A stretch of 64,000 bases of DNA from Corynebacterium pseudogenitalium. GTDB taxonomy: Bacteria > Actinomycetota > Actinomycetes > Mycobacteriales > Mycobacteriaceae. The first letter of the stretch is position 1; every line of letters starts with the position of its first letter. Location of the stretch: NCBI RefSeq assembly GCF_024453815.1, contig NZ_CP072934.1:620001-684000 (forward strand). Reading direction: 5' to 3'. Position numbers and translations under genes: made by a program. Positions 45,209 through 54,671 of the stretch are shown piece by piece. The notes below the pieces were generated by a model, which did no database searches, had not been told where the DNA came from, and saw only the letters and a list, made by a program, of their open reading frames with translations.

Positions 45209-46144
45209 GTGTTAGCGAATCTCAGCAGCGAGCAGCGGGCAACCGTCCTGGCAGAGGCACTGCCATGGCTGCAGCACTACCGCGACAAAATTGTGGTGGT
45301 CAAGTACGGCGGCAACGCCATGATCGATGAAGACCTCAAGGCCGCATTCGCCGCCGACATGGTCTTCCTGCGCACCGTCGGCGCGAAGCCCGTCGTCGTC
45401 CACGGCGGCGGCCCGCAGATCAGCGCGATGCTCTCCCGCCTCGGCCTGGACGGCGGCGAGTTTGTCGGTGGCTTCCGCGTCACCACACCCGAGATCCTGG
45501 ACGTGGTGCGCATGGTGCTCTTCGGCCAGGTCGGGCGTGACCTGCTGGGCAAGATCAACTCCCACGGGCCGTACGCGGTGGGCACCTCCGGTGAGGACGC
45601 CGGGCTGTTCACCGCGAAGCGCCGCACCGTCGAAGTCGACGGCGAAACCCGCGACATCGGGCTCGTCGGCACGATCACCGACGTGAACCCCGCCGCCGTC
45701 ATGGACATCATCGAGGCCGGCCGCATCCCGGTGGTCTCCGGCATCGCGCCGGGAGAGAACGGTGAGGTGTACAACATCAACGCCGACGAGGCCGCGGGCG
45801 CGCTCGCCGCGGCGATCGGCGCGGAGCGCCTCGTGGTGCTCACCAACGTGGAGGGCCTCTATACAGACTGGCCGAATAGGGACTCGCTGCTGTCTAAAAT
45901 CGAGGCCGGGGATCTCGAGCAGATGCTGCCAGCGCTGGACTCGGGGATGATCCCCAAGATGGAGGCGTGCCTGACCGCGGTGCGGGGTGGGGTGAAAGCC
46001 GCCCACGTCATCGACGGGCGCGTCGCGCACTCCGTACTTCTTGAGCTGCTCACGATGGGCGGTGTGGGCACCATGGTTCTGCCAGATGATTACGACCGTT
46101 CCCAGTACCCGGACGGCACCATTTTTAGAAAGGATGACGCATGA
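45209..46144 (+). CDS. argB: Acetylglutamate kinase
   Basis: A 311-residue ArgB, which phosphorylates N-acetylglutamate. The phosphate-binding KYGGNAM segment and GGGPQIS loop are present, as are [26 protein letters not shown] substrate residues (here GIAPGENG and NINADEAAG). The start is GTG at 45209 behind GGAGG; a much longer upstream frame antisense-like within argJ was not accepted. Its end overlaps argD (ATGA). Confidence 0.95.
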   Translation: MLANLSSEQRATVLAEALPWLQHYRDKIVVVKYGGNAMIDEDLKAAFAADMVFLRTVGAKPVVVHGGGPQISAMLSRLGLDGGEFVGGFRVTTPEILDVVRMVLFGQVGRDLLGKINSHGPYAVGTSGEDAGLFTAKRRTVEVDGETRDIGLVGTITDVNPAAVMDIIEAGRIPVVSGIAPGENGEVYNINADEAAGALAAAIGAERLVVLTNVEGLYTDWPNRDSLLSKIEAGDLEQMLPALDSGMIPKMEACLTAVRGGVKAAHVIDGRVAHSVLLELLTMGGVGTMVLPDDYDRSQYPDGTIFRKDDA

Positions 46145-47325
46145 AGGACTTTACGCAGCGTTGGGCGGGCGCGCTTCTAGATAACTACCCGGTTCCGCCA
46201 GTCGAACTCGTCGAAGGTTCCGGCTCCACCGTGACTGACGCCGATGACAAGCAGTACATCGACATGCTGGCTGGCATCGCGGTCAACGCGCTCGGCCATG
46301 CGCATCCGGCAGTGGTCGAGGCGGTCACCAACCAGCTATCGACGCTCGGCCACGTCTCGAACCTGTTCGGCTCTGCACCCGTGGTCAAGGTCGCCGAGGC
46401 ACTCCGCGAGCACGTCGGTGATGACACCGCCCGCGTCTACTTCGGCAACTCCGGCACCGAGGCCAACGAGGCAGCCTTCAAACTCGCGCGCCTGACGGGT
46501 CGCCGCCGCATCCTCGCAGCGCAGCACGGCTTCCACGGCCGCACCATGGGTGCGCTCGCGATGACCGGCCAGCCCGACAAGCAAAAACCGTTCGAACCCA
46601 TGCCCGCCGGCGTGGAGTTCTACCCCTACGGCGACATCGAGGCGCTCACCGCACTCGTGGAGCAGAACCCCTCGGACACCGCGGCCATCATCATGGAGCC
46701 CATCCAGGGCGAGACCGGTATCATCCCAGCCCCGGAGGGTTTCCTCACCCAGGTGCGCGAGCTGTGCGATAAGCACGGCATCCTCTTCATCGCCGACGAG
46801 GTACAGACCGGCGTCGGCCGCACCGGCGACTTCTTCGCCTTCCAGCACGAGGGCGTGCTCCCGGACGTGATCACCATGGCCAAGGGCCTCGGCGGCGGCA
46901 TGCCAATCGGCGCGACCATAGCCCGCGGCGAGGCAGCGAAGCTATTTACGCCGGGCAGCCACGGCACCACGTTCGGCGGCAACCCCGTCTCGTGCGCGGC
47001 GGCCACGGCAGTGCTGGCCACCATCGACGACGCCTTCCTCGCGGAGGTGCGTCGCAAAGGCCAGGTGCTTTACGACGCCACCTCGAAGATCCCGGGTGTG
47101 AAGGAAGTCCGCGGGCGTGGGCTCATGCTCGGCGTGGTCTTGGAGCAGCCGGTGGCGAAGCGCGTCGTCACGCTGGGACTTGAGCAGGGCGTGATCCTGA
47201 ACGCGCCGGCGGATGACGTGATTCGCCTGACGCCGCCACTGGTGATCAGCGACGAGGAGATCGCACAGGCGGCCCGGCGCCTCGCGGCCGCGATTGCGGA
47301 GGCCTCAGAAGAGGTCTCACAATAA
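46141..47325 (+). CDS. argD: Acetylornithine aminotransferase
   Basis: A 394-residue class III aminotransferase that converts N-acetylglutamate semialdehyde to N-acetylornithine with pyridoxal phosphate. The PLP-binding lysine lies in [13 protein letters not shown] and the aspartate in [13 protein letters not shown]. It starts four bases inside argB. In many corynebacteria argF, argR, argG and argH follow argD directly; here the next gene is a metal ABC lipoprotein, so those genes must lie elsewhere. Confidence 0.95.
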   Translation: MKDFTQRWAGALLDNYPVPPVELVEGSGSTVTDADDKQYIDMLAGIAVNALGHAHPAVVEAVTNQLSTLGHVSNLFGSAPVVKVAEALREHVGDDTARVYFGNSGTEANEAAFKLARLTGRRRILAAQHGFHGRTMGALAMTGQPDKQKPFEPMPAGVEFYPYGDIEALTALVEQNPSDTAAIIMEPIQGETGIIPAPEGFLTQVRELCDKHGILFIADEVQTGVGRTGDFFAFQHEGVLPDVITMAKGLGGGMPIGATIARGEAAKLFTPGSHGTTFGGNPVSCAAATAVLATIDDAFLAEVRRKGQVLYDATSKIPGVKEVRGRGLMLGVVLEQPVAKRVVTLGLEQGVILNAPADDVIRLTPPLVISDEEIAQAARRLAAAIAEASEEVSQ

Positions 47326-47335
47326 TTTGACAGGC

Positions 47336-47392
47336 TTGACGTATCGCTTTCACATGTGCTGTAATTTGATTGTTCAATTCATTAATTGAACA
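47336..47392 (+). promoter_or_regulatory. Promoter and palindromic operator of the metal ABC operon
   Basis: A TTGACG -35 box (47336-47341) and TGTAAT -10 box (47360-47365) are 18 bases apart. Just downstream lie TGTTCAATT (47371-47379) and AATTGAACA (47384-47392), perfect 9-base arms around CATT. The halves TGTTCAA and TTGAACA resemble those reported for corynebacterial MntR, but the centre spacing differs. Confidence 0.65.
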
Positions 47393-47482
47393 TTTGCTAG
47401 TGGGGTGGAGCCATCCACCCTTGCGCCTTCACATTCCTTGCTCGGAATCGGTGCAACCAAACCACAGTGAAAGTCGATAATC

Positions 47483-48658
47483 ATGGCCTTCTCCGCGAAG
47501 AAATCCCTCCCAGCTGTAGTGCTCTGTGCCGCGATGATGTGGACAGTGACTGGATGCAGCAGCCCTGCGGACAACGAGCCTGCCTCGGAAACGAGCCAGA
47601 CTGCCGCAGACGCCTCGCATGCAGTGACCATCACGGACATCACCGGGAACACGATTCAGCTGGAGAAGCCACTCGAGCACGCAGCCATTCAGCTTTCTGG
47701 TTCTGGCGGGCCGCTTTTGACGATGGCGGCCCTTGACCGGGACAACTACACGTCTAAGATCGCTGCGATGGATAAGGGCCTCGAGTCCAACCGACAGGAC
47801 CTGTGGGACCTTTTGCTTGAGGCGAACCCGGAGCTTGCTGATATCCCGAAGATTGGTGATGCGACGAAGGATCAGATCTCCGCCGAACAACTTTTGACGA
47901 TGGGTGTCGACGGAGTCATTGCTCCGGTTCGCCAGAAAGCAAAGATGGATGTCATCGCTGAACAGACTGGCATCCCGGTAATCTACATCGATTACCACAG
48001 CCAAAAGCTGGAAAACCATATTCAGTCCACCAAGATCATCGCTGAAGCCACTGGGCTGACGAAGAACGTCGACGAGATCACGAAGTTCTACGAGGACGTC
48101 GTCGGCGACATCGAGGAGCGCGCTTCGAAGCTGGACCACACCACGTCGGTCTACTTTGAGACGACCTCGAACGGCCCGACCGAATTCGGCAACACCTACG
48201 GCGCCGGCATCATGTGGGGCGCCATCCTGGACGCCGTCGGCGCGGACAACATTGCGACGCACTTTATGGCTGCGGACGACGCCGAGGCGCTCTCCGCCGA
48301 ACAGGTCTTGGTCAGCAACCCGGACAAAATCGTGCTCTCGGGTTCCCTGTGGGCGAACCAGCCGGACTCGGTCAAGATGGGCTTCTCTGTCTCCAATGAG
48401 GAGGCGCTGGCCTCGATGGAGCCGTTCCGCCAGCGCGAGGGCTGGGACAAGCTTAAGGCAATCCAGAACAACGAGCTGTACGCGATTGGTCACCCTATGA
48501 CCCGCGAAATGCTGGACTTCTACTCCTACGCGCAGCTTGCCAAGCTTTTCCACCCGGAGGAGTTCGCGGACCTGGATCCGGAAGCGCTGATCAAGGAGTA
48601 CTTCGATAAGTACATGCCGATCCCATACGAGGGAACCTGGTTCATCAAGTATGAGTAA
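47483..48658 (+). CDS. ABC importer substrate-binding lipoprotein, metal or metal-chelate type
   Basis: A 391-residue lipoprotein (VTGCSS, Cys25) of the periplasmic-binding type used with FecCD permeases. Family parts include ITDITGNTIQLEKPLEHAAIQ at the start of the mature chain and the typical AEQTGIPVIYI segment. Such proteins bind ferric chelates, cobalamin, heme or nickel chelates. The nearby urease and nickel-related genes make a nickel complex plausible, but iron is equally possible from sequence. The permease and ATPase genes follow, the first overlapping by eight bases. Confidence 0.85.
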   Translation: MAFSAKKSLPAVVLCAAMMWTVTGCSSPADNEPASETSQTAADASHAVTITDITGNTIQLEKPLEHAAIQLSGSGGPLLTMAALDRDNYTSKIAAMDKGLESNRQDLWDLLLEANPELADIPKIGDATKDQISAEQLLTMGVDGVIAPVRQKAKMDVIAEQTGIPVIYIDYHSQKLENHIQSTKIIAEATGLTKNVDEITKFYEDVVGDIEERASKLDHTTSVYFETTSNGPTEFGNTYGAGIMWGAILDAVGADNIATHFMAADDAEALSAEQVLVSNPDKIVLSGSLWANQPDSVKMGFSVSNEEALASMEPFRQREGWDKLKAIQNNELYAIGHPMTREMLDFYSYAQLAKLFHPEEFADLDPEALIKEYFDKYMPIPYEGTWFIKYE

Positions 48659-49652
48659 GGCAAGAACAAAAAGCCTCCCGAAAGGACTACTGGTCGCATT
48701 TGCCATTTTGGCGGTCGTAGTCCTTTTCGTGGTGGATCTTTGCGTCGGCCCCGCCAACATCAAGCTCTCGAACTTCTCCGCCGTGCTAGATCCTGATTCG
48801 GTTGAGCACGTTGCGTTCTTCCGCATGCGCATGCCGGCTGCCCTCATGGCAGTTGGGGTGGGGATGAGTCTGGGGTTGGCGGGTGCCGTGATGCAGACGA
48901 TCCTGAATAACCCGCTTGCCAGCCCGTTCACGCTTGGCGTGTCCTCGGCGGCGAGCCTTGGTGCTGCCATCGTGTTCGTGATGGCGCTGCCGATGGTATT
49001 TGTTACCGGCGGTGCTCTGGTGCTCGCACTGCTCTCTGTGCTGGTGATCTTCGCGGTGGGCAAGTACATCGAGATGAGTAACTCCTCACTGGTGCTTGCG
49101 GGCATCGCGCTGAACTTCCTCTTCGACGCCTTCCTGTCCCTGATCCAGTACCGCGCGTCAGAAGAGAGCCTGTCGTACATCGTCTTCTGGACGATGGGCG
49201 GGCTGACCCGCGCTTCCTACCCGCAAGCGTGGATTCTGCTCTCCACGTTCGTCGTAGTCTTCGCGGTGCTGCTGCGCAACGCGTGGAACCTGACTGCGCT
49301 GAAGTTCGGCGAGGCACGCGCAGAAGCGCTCGGCGTCAAGGTCGGGCGCGTGAAGATCCTCTCCCTCGTCCTGGCCTCGATCCTGACTGCGCTGGCGGTG
49401 AGTTTCTGCGGCAAGATCGGCTTCATCGGCCTGGCCGCGCCGCACCTGGCGCGCCGACTGGTCTCCGAGGACCAACGGTTCTACCTGACCAGCTCCGCCA
49501 TTCTTGGTGCGATGATTCTGCTGGTGTCCTCGATCCTCTCGAAGCTGATCGTCCCGGGGGTTGTGGTGCCAATCGGCATCATCAGCTCGATCATCGGTAT
49601 CCCATTCCTGGTCTACGCGCTTACCAGCCAGCGCCGTCAAAGGACGGTGTAG
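48651..49652 (+). CDS. FecCD-type ABC importer permease
   Basis: A 333-residue polytopic permease of the FecCD/BtuC family with about nine to ten helices. Typical segments are RMPAALMAVGVGMSLGLAGAVMQ and NPLASPFTLGVSSAASLGA, and GFIGLAAPHLARRL near the end, which contacts the ATPase. It is the single permease in this operon and probably acts as a homodimer. It overlaps the binding-protein gene and is followed by the ATPase gene after three bases. Confidence 0.92.
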   Translation: MSKARTKSLPKGLLVAFAILAVVVLFVVDLCVGPANIKLSNFSAVLDPDSVEHVAFFRMRMPAALMAVGVGMSLGLAGAVMQTILNNPLASPFTLGVSSAASLGAAIVFVMALPMVFVTGGALVLALLSVLVIFAVGKYIEMSNSSLVLAGIALNFLFDAFLSLIQYRASEESLSYIVFWTMGGLTRASYPQAWILLSTFVVVFAVLLRNAWNLTALKFGEARAEALGVKVGRVKILSLVLASILTALAVSFCGKIGFIGLAAPHLARRLVSEDQRFYLTSSAILGAMILLVSSILSKLIVPGVVVPIGIISSIIGIPFLVYALTSQRRQRTV

Positions 49653-49655
49653 CGC

Positions 49656-50438
49656 ATGATTCGCGTCACGAACTTCTCGTTCGACTACGGCGAGCGTCAG
49701 ATCATCAAGGACATCAGCTTCCAAGCCAAACCCGGCGAGGTCACCGTGTTGATGGGCCGAAACGGCGCAGGCAAAACCACACTGATGACATCGATAGCCC
49801 GCTCAGGCAAGCCTGGGCGCGGCAAGAAAATCACCGGCGAGGTTACAACCACCGGCAACATTTCCTACCTGAACCAGCACACGGAAGGCGACCTACCCTT
49901 TACCGTGTTTGAAACGGTGATGATCGGAAAAGTAGCCAAGCTCGGGATCCGCACCACGCAAGAGGATGTCGACGATGTCAACGAGGTGCTCGACATGCTT
50001 GAGCTGCAGCCCCTGCGCGACGTCGCCATCCGCAACTTGTCCGGTGGCCAGCGCCAAAAAGTCTTCATCGGGCAGGCCATGGTCAAACGGCCAGACATCC
50101 TGCTTTTCGACGAACCCACGTCCGCACTCGACATCGAAAACCAGTACAGAATCCTGCACCAAATCAAGGCGCTCACGGTTGAACGAAACATCACGACGGT
50201 AGTAAGCCTGCACCAAATCGACCTGATCGAGCGCTTCGCGGACCACATCATCGTGCTCCACGAAGGCAAAATCTACGCCGAAGGCTCACCCGCCGAGGTG
50301 TTTACCAAGCAAACGTTCCGTGACGTCTACTCCGTCGAGGCGATTCTGGCGGGAGTCAAGGACCGGATCCTCTTCGGGTTCGACCTGTTAGACCACCCGA
50401 AGATCCCGTCCGAGCACACCCCAACCTCCATTCATTAG
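49656..50438 (+). CDS. FecE-type ABC importer ATPase
   Basis: A 260-residue ATP-binding subunit. Walker A is GRNGAGKTTL, the signature is LSGGQRQKV and Walker B is ILLFDEPTSALD with the expected catalytic Glu; the switch histidine lies in VVSLHQIDL. It powers the import unit formed with the two preceding genes. Its 3' end overlaps the end of the convergent receiver gene by four bases. Confidence 0.92.
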   Translation: MIRVTNFSFDYGERQIIKDISFQAKPGEVTVLMGRNGAGKTTLMTSIARSGKPGRGKKITGEVTTTGNISYLNQHTEGDLPFTVFETVMIGKVAKLGIRTTQEDVDDVNEVLDMLELQPLRDVAIRNLSGGQRQKVFIGQAMVKRPDILLFDEPTSALDIENQYRILHQIKALTVERNITTVVSLHQIDLIERFADHIIVLHEGKIYAEGSPAEVFTKQTFRDVYSVEAILAGVKDRILFGFDLLDHPKIPSEHTPTSIH

Positions 50439-50914
50439 TCCCGGTGGCGGGTAAGCTTCAGCGCCCGCTGCTGGTCAAGCACCTCGAAGTAGGGCAGCGG
50501 GTCGATGTCTAGCGCCTCCACGTAGTCCGTCAACATGTCACGCACCACCCCGTGCAGGTTCTCAACGTCCCACGGCTTGGCAATGTAGTAATCCAGGTTC
50601 GCTTCGTTGACCGCGTGCACGGTGTCCTTGAGCTGCGCCTGCCCGGTAACCAGCACCTTGCGGGTCGCTGCGGTGCGCGGGTCCTGCGCCATCTGCACCA
50701 AAAACTCCACGCCGGTGGTGCCTGGCATGCGGTGGTCACACAGCGCGAGCGCGAGGAGGTCGCCGTCGTCGCTGAGCTCGTCGATCACTTCCCAGGCTTC
50801 GTCGGCGCTGGAGGCCACCTCCAGGCGGACGGTGTCCGCAAACGAGAGGAGGTCGCGCTCAAGGGCGGCGCGCACTTCGGCTTCATCTTCAAGAATCAGA
50901 ATGGTGAGGTTCAT
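50435..50914 (-). CDS. Single-domain response regulator
   Basis: A 159-residue receiver protein. The acidic pocket is in LEDEAE near the N-terminus, the phosphorylated aspartate is Asp60 in LCDHRMPG, and the conserved lysine lies in YIAKPWD. About 40 residues after the domain have no DNA-binding helix-turn-helix, so it acts by protein contact. Its start lies within the 3' end of the histidine kinase gene (overlap 26 bases); the ATG at 50912-50914 gives the normal receiver N-terminus. Confidence 0.85.
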   Translation of the reverse strand: MNLTILILEDEAEVRAALERDLLSFADTVRLEVASSADEAWEVIDELSDDGDLLALALCDHRMPGTTGVEFLVQMAQDPRTAATRKVLVTGQAQLKDTVHAVNEANLDYYIAKPWDVENLHGVVRDMLTDYVEALDIDPLPYFEVLDQQRALKLTRHRD

Positions 50915-52799
50915 GGTGTCTCCTTGGTCCGTTGATACGTAGGCGAACGCTGGCTTTGGTGCCCCGCGGGGAGGACTCCAGCGTGATGGTTCCGTGGTGC
51001 TTATTGATGATGCTTCGGCACACACTCAGGCCGATGCCCATCCCGAAGCGCACCTGGCCGTTCTTCGTGGTGAATCGGGGTTCGAAGAGTCGCTCGAGGC
51101 GCTCGCCGGGGATGCCGGGGCCGTCGTCGATAATGTCGACTTCGATCCAGCCCGGCTCAGGCGCACTCGTGCGGATCGTGACTGTGCCGCCAACGCCCGT
51201 GTCCTGCATCGCTTCAGCGGCGTTGGTCAGCAGGTTCGTCCACACCTGGGCCAGCTGGCCAGGCATGCACGTGATGTTGGGCAGCTCCGCATAATCGCGA
51301 ATGACCTCGACGTTGTCGAGTCGGTGTGAGATGAGGCGGAGGGTGTCGTCGACACCTTCGTGGATGTTCACGTCGGTGACGGGGTCGCCGTCAGGGCGCG
51401 CGTACGAGCGCAGCGAGGCGACGAGCTCCGTAATACGGGTCGCCGCGGTTGAGAGATTGCGCACCCCAGTGCCGATCGCCGCGGCACGCTCAATGGTTTC
51501 GAAGTCGAGCCTGCGGGAGCGAGCCACCTGCTTGGCAAAGGCGGCGTCGTGAAGCCCGGCGAGCACCCAGCGCTGCGCAAGCGCCCGGTCGCCGATGACC
51601 TCCGTGAGCTCACGCCGCAACCTGCGTGCCTCCTTCGTACTCACCGAGGGAGCTAGTTTCGCCTGCTCAAGGGCTTTCAGGACGCCCTCGCGCCACTTCC
51701 GGTTCGGGCTTGACGCCAGCAGCGTATCGACGTCCTCTCCGAGATGCGCCGCCGTACGCTCAATCGCGGCCATCGGGTTGTTCAGCTCATGCGCCACCCC
51801 CGCGGCCAGCTCGCCGAGCGAGGCGAACCGGGCCTGGCTCATCAACTCGCGGCGGGCCTCCTCCAGATTGCGCAGGGCGGTGCTCAGCCGCGCCCGCTCC
51901 TGCTCGAGCTCCACGGTCATCTCGTGCTGGTGCACCTGGCTGTCCTCGGAGCGCCGTAGGCGCCGGTCGTAGGAACGCACCAGCAACACGGCGAGCATGC
52001 GGTCCAGGCCAGGGGCGATGTCGAGCAGGTAGTTGAGCTGGTCCATCGGCAGCTGCACCGCGGTGACCTCTGTCGTGGTCCGCGCCGTGAAGAAGCCGAT
52101 GCGCGTGCCCGCCAGTGCCAACAACCCGATGACAAGGCCCGTCGATCCACGGTGCATCGTGATGTCGCCAGCGTCCGTGTTGCGCTGCAGCACCACCTCG
52201 CCCGAGATAGTCAAGATGACCTCCTCAACCTCCTTGCCCTCCGTGGTCAGGTTCACCCCGGGAGGGAACACCAGGCGGGGCTGGCGCCCGAGGTGCCGGT
52301 CGGCGGCGTCAATAATGTGCCTGATGATCTCCTCGTCGCTGAGCTCCACGTCCAGCGCCGGCGCCGCCGGCTGGTCGTACTTCGACGCCAACTCGGGGTT
52401 GTCGTGGTAGCGCGACGCCCAATAGCGGGTGAGCTGCTGCTGCAGGTTCCGTGCCAGGGCCTCGTCGTGGATCTCCGGCGTGTACACCAGCATGTCGAGC
52501 CTGCCCAGCTCGCTGAGTCGGTCCAGGCCCGACACCGAGGGCGCCGTGGTCAAGACGATGATGCGGGTGTGTTCGTAGTGGGCGTCGTCAAGAAATTTGA
52601 CCAGCGGGTGATCGGCGGTGAGCCCGTGCTCGTGCACCGTGACGGTGACGAGCGCGAGGTCGTCCGTGCGCGGCAAGTCCGTCAGCGACGGGTAGGTGAG
52701 CACCGTGTGGGTGCCGCCGAACGCGTCGCGCACGATGGTCTGGATGGTGCGCGACGCCTCCGACGCACCGATGACCGCGATTGTTGAGTGTGGAATCAT
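50889..52799 (-). CDS. Histidine kinase with cyclic-nucleotide-like sensor domain
   Basis: A 636-residue cytosolic kinase. The order is: N-terminal receiver-like domain (about 1-120), a cyclic-nucleotide-binding-like domain (about 165-285), a coiled coil, the phospho-acceptor histidine in GELAAGVAHELNNPMAAI (about residue 340), and the ATPase domain with the N box (TNLLTNAAEAMQD), DDGPGIP and GMGIGLSVC. This matches NtrB/DctB-like kinases. It starts one base before the stop of the transporter gene upstream and probably senses a dicarboxylate state with it. Confidence 0.85.
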   Translation of the reverse strand: MIPHSTIAVIGASEASRTIQTIVRDAFGGTHTVLTYPSLTDLPRTDDLALVTVTVHEHGLTADHPLVKFLDDAHYEHTRIIVLTTAPSVSGLDRLSELGRLDMLVYTPEIHDEALARNLQQQLTRYWASRYHDNPELASKYDQPAAPALDVELSDEEIIRHIIDAADRHLGRQPRLVFPPGVNLTTEGKEVEEVILTISGEVVLQRNTDAGDITMHRGSTGLVIGLLALAGTRIGFFTARTTTEVTAVQLPMDQLNYLLDIAPGLDRMLAVLLVRSYDRRLRRSEDSQVHQHEMTVELEQERARLSTALRNLEEARRELMSQARFASLGELAAGVAHELNNPMAAIERTAAHLGEDVDTLLASSPNRKWREGVLKALEQAKLAPSVSTKEARRLRRELTEVIGDRALAQRWVLAGLHDAAFAKQVARSRRLDFETIERAAAIGTGVRNLSTAATRITELVASLRSYARPDGDPVTDVNIHEGVDDTLRLISHRLDNVEVIRDYAELPNITCMPGQLAQVWTNLLTNAAEAMQDTGVGGTVTIRTSAPEPGWIEVDIIDDGPGIPGERLERLFEPRFTTKNGQVRFGMGIGLSVCRSIINKHHGTITLESSPRGTKASVRLRINGPRRHHEPHHSDS

Positions 52800-54251
52800 C
52801 TACAGCAACCCCAACAGCGTCCACACTGACGGCATCACGAAGATCAGCAGCAGCGTTGCCACCGTACCCACCACCAGGCCGACCTGCGCCATCTGTGGGA
52901 TGGTGATCTCCTTCGTGGCGTACGCAATCGCGTTCGGCGGGGTGGAGATCGGCAGCGCCATACCCAGCGAGCAGGCGATTGCCACAATCACCGCGATGAG
53001 CATCGGGCTCGGCTCGGACAGCGTGATCGCCAGCGAGACCGCCAGCGGCACCAGCAGGTTCGCCGCCGCCGAGTGGGAAATGACGTTCGCCATGGCAAAC
53101 CCGATCAGGCCCAGTAGCGCCAGGATCATCATCGGGCCGAGCACCTTCCAGTTCACGGAGCCGACCAACCAGTCATCGAGCCCCGTCGCACCCACGCCCG
53201 TGCCCAGCGCAATACCGCCGGAGACCAGCCACAACACCGGCCAGTCCAGCGCCTGGACGTCTTTGCCCTTCATCACTTTCAGGCTCAGCAGCGCGACGAC
53301 GGGGAAGAAACCGACAATATTCGAGGAGATCCCGTGAAGTGGCTCGCTCATCCACAGCGCAATCGTCAGCCCCGCGACGGCGTAAAACAGCTTCGCGTTC
53401 GACGACGTATCCCAGGACGCATCCATTGCAATCGAGATCCGCGTCTCCGAGGGGATGAACGCAATGCACAGGAACAGCCACGCAAACACCAGCACAACCA
53501 GCATGAACGGGACGGCAAGCAGCATCCACTGCGCGAAGGACACCTTGATGCCGTACTCCGCCAGCGCACCAATCGCGATCGCGTTTGGTGGTGTCCCGAC
53601 CGGGGTGCCTATGCCGCCTACGTTCGCTGCCAGCGGAATCGACAGCGCCACACCCGCGCGCACCTTACCCGGCGGCAGCGTGCGCAAAATCGGGATGACC
53701 ACCGCGAACATCGTGGCCGTCGTCGCCGTATTCGACATAAACATGCTCAGCAGTGCAGTAATCAGCATGAGCCCCAGCACCGTCAGCCGCGCCTTATCCG
53801 GGAAGGGCCGCAGCATAATCGCCGCCAGGTTCTTGTCCAGCCCGAACTTCTCCGCGCCATGCGCAATCATGAACCCGCCCAAGAACAGGATGATCACCGG
53901 GTTCGCCAGCGCCGCAAAGTAGTCGGACGCCGGCAGCACCGTCTCCTTCAGCGCCTCGACGCCACCCGTCGGGTCAACGATGGCGCCCTTCGAAAGCAGT
54001 ATGACCTCGAGGAAGATCACTAGCACCGCGGTCGCGGTCAGCGGAATCGGCTCGAGGATCCAGAAGACAATCGCCAACAGGAAAATAGAAAGCATCCGCT
54101 GGCCGGGCGCCTCGAGGCCAGGGATGTTGAAAAAGAAGGGGAGCGCGAAGAGCACGGCGCCAAGAATGAGGCCCGCCCACTGCTTTTTCGAAAGGGAGGG
54201 GGCGCGCTGCTGGAGCGCCGGTGGTGGAATCGTTCCATGCTGTACAGCCAT
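52800..54251 (-). CDS. DASS family anion/sodium symporter (SLC13 type)
   Basis: A 483-residue membrane protein of the divalent-anion/sodium symporter family, with about 11-12 helices. Family motifs are present: SNTATTATMFAVVIPI in the first repeat and GMALPISTPPNAIAYATKEIT in the second. Substrates are C4-dicarboxylates or citrate, possibly sulfate. It is the first gene of an operon with the kinase and receiver. I chose the start MAVQHG (ATG 54249-54251); the longer N-terminus lies in promoter sequence. Confidence 0.88.
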   Translation of the reverse strand: MAVQHGTIPPPALQQRAPSLSKKQWAGLILGAVLFALPFFFNIPGLEAPGQRMLSIFLLAIVFWILEPIPLTATAVLVIFLEVILLSKGAIVDPTGGVEALKETVLPASDYFAALANPVIILFLGGFMIAHGAEKFGLDKNLAAIMLRPFPDKARLTVLGLMLITALLSMFMSNTATTATMFAVVIPILRTLPPGKVRAGVALSIPLAANVGGIGTPVGTPPNAIAIGALAEYGIKVSFAQWMLLAVPFMLVVLVFAWLFLCIAFIPSETRISIAMDASWDTSSNAKLFYAVAGLTIALWMSEPLHGISSNIVGFFPVVALLSLKVMKGKDVQALDWPVLWLVSGGIALGTGVGATGLDDWLVGSVNWKVLGPMMILALLGLIGFAMANVISHSAAANLLVPLAVSLAITLSEPSPMLIAVIVAIACSLGMALPISTPPNAIAYATKEITIPQMAQVGLVVGTVATLLLIFVMPSVWTLLGLL

Positions 54252-54305
54252 ACCTCTGTATCTTAATCGTATGACCAGCGAATTTCGGTGGTTAGAATAA
54301 GCAGA

Positions 54306-54671
54306 ATGAAACACTCAAAGCTTTTCGTCGCAGCACTCGCCGCCGCCTGCGTATCGACGGCCACTTCGTGCACCACCCAGCCCCTCCCATTCGAGCAAAC
54401 ACCCGCCGCACCGGCTTCGCAGGAAGCAGAGACCGCGCCCGATGCCGATCCAGGCGTGATGGACGAGCCCGCCTTCGAAGACGCCATCATTGCCATCTGG
54501 TCAAAGACAGACGAGATGCGGGGCATCGGCGTGCCCGAGTCCGAGATCGAAGATTTACAGGCCCGCACCGACAAGCGCGACGAGTCGATGGGGAAGCGCG
54601 CAATGTTTTACGTCACGGAGGCGGACAAGCTCAGCGAGCAGTACGCGTCCGTAACCGAAGACGGGTCTTAA
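54306..54671 (+). CDS. Small lipoprotein, function unknown
   Basis: A 121-residue predicted lipoprotein; the lipobox-like ATSC ends the signal (Cys22). The mature part is short, acidic and helical (EDAIIAIWSKTDEM), with a Pro/Glu/Ala linker before it. It is divergent from the transporter operon and convergent with the CDF exporter gene, overlapping it by four bases. No family is recognised. Confidence 0.6.
   Translation: MKHSKLFVAALAAACVSTATSCTTQPLPFEQTPAAPASQEAETAPDADPGVMDEPAFEDAIIAIWSKTDEMRGIGVPESEIEDLQARTDKRDESMGKRAMFYVTEADKLSEQYASVTEDGS

Noticed and set aside
44591..46144. Longer 517-codon form of argB
   Set aside because: The extra N-terminus is the out-of-frame reading of argJ; GTG 45209 with GGAGG gives the normal length.
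47483..50438. Calling this importer a siderophore or a nickel transporter outright
   Set aside because: The family covers iron chelates, heme, cobalamin and nickel chelates; sequence alone does not decide.
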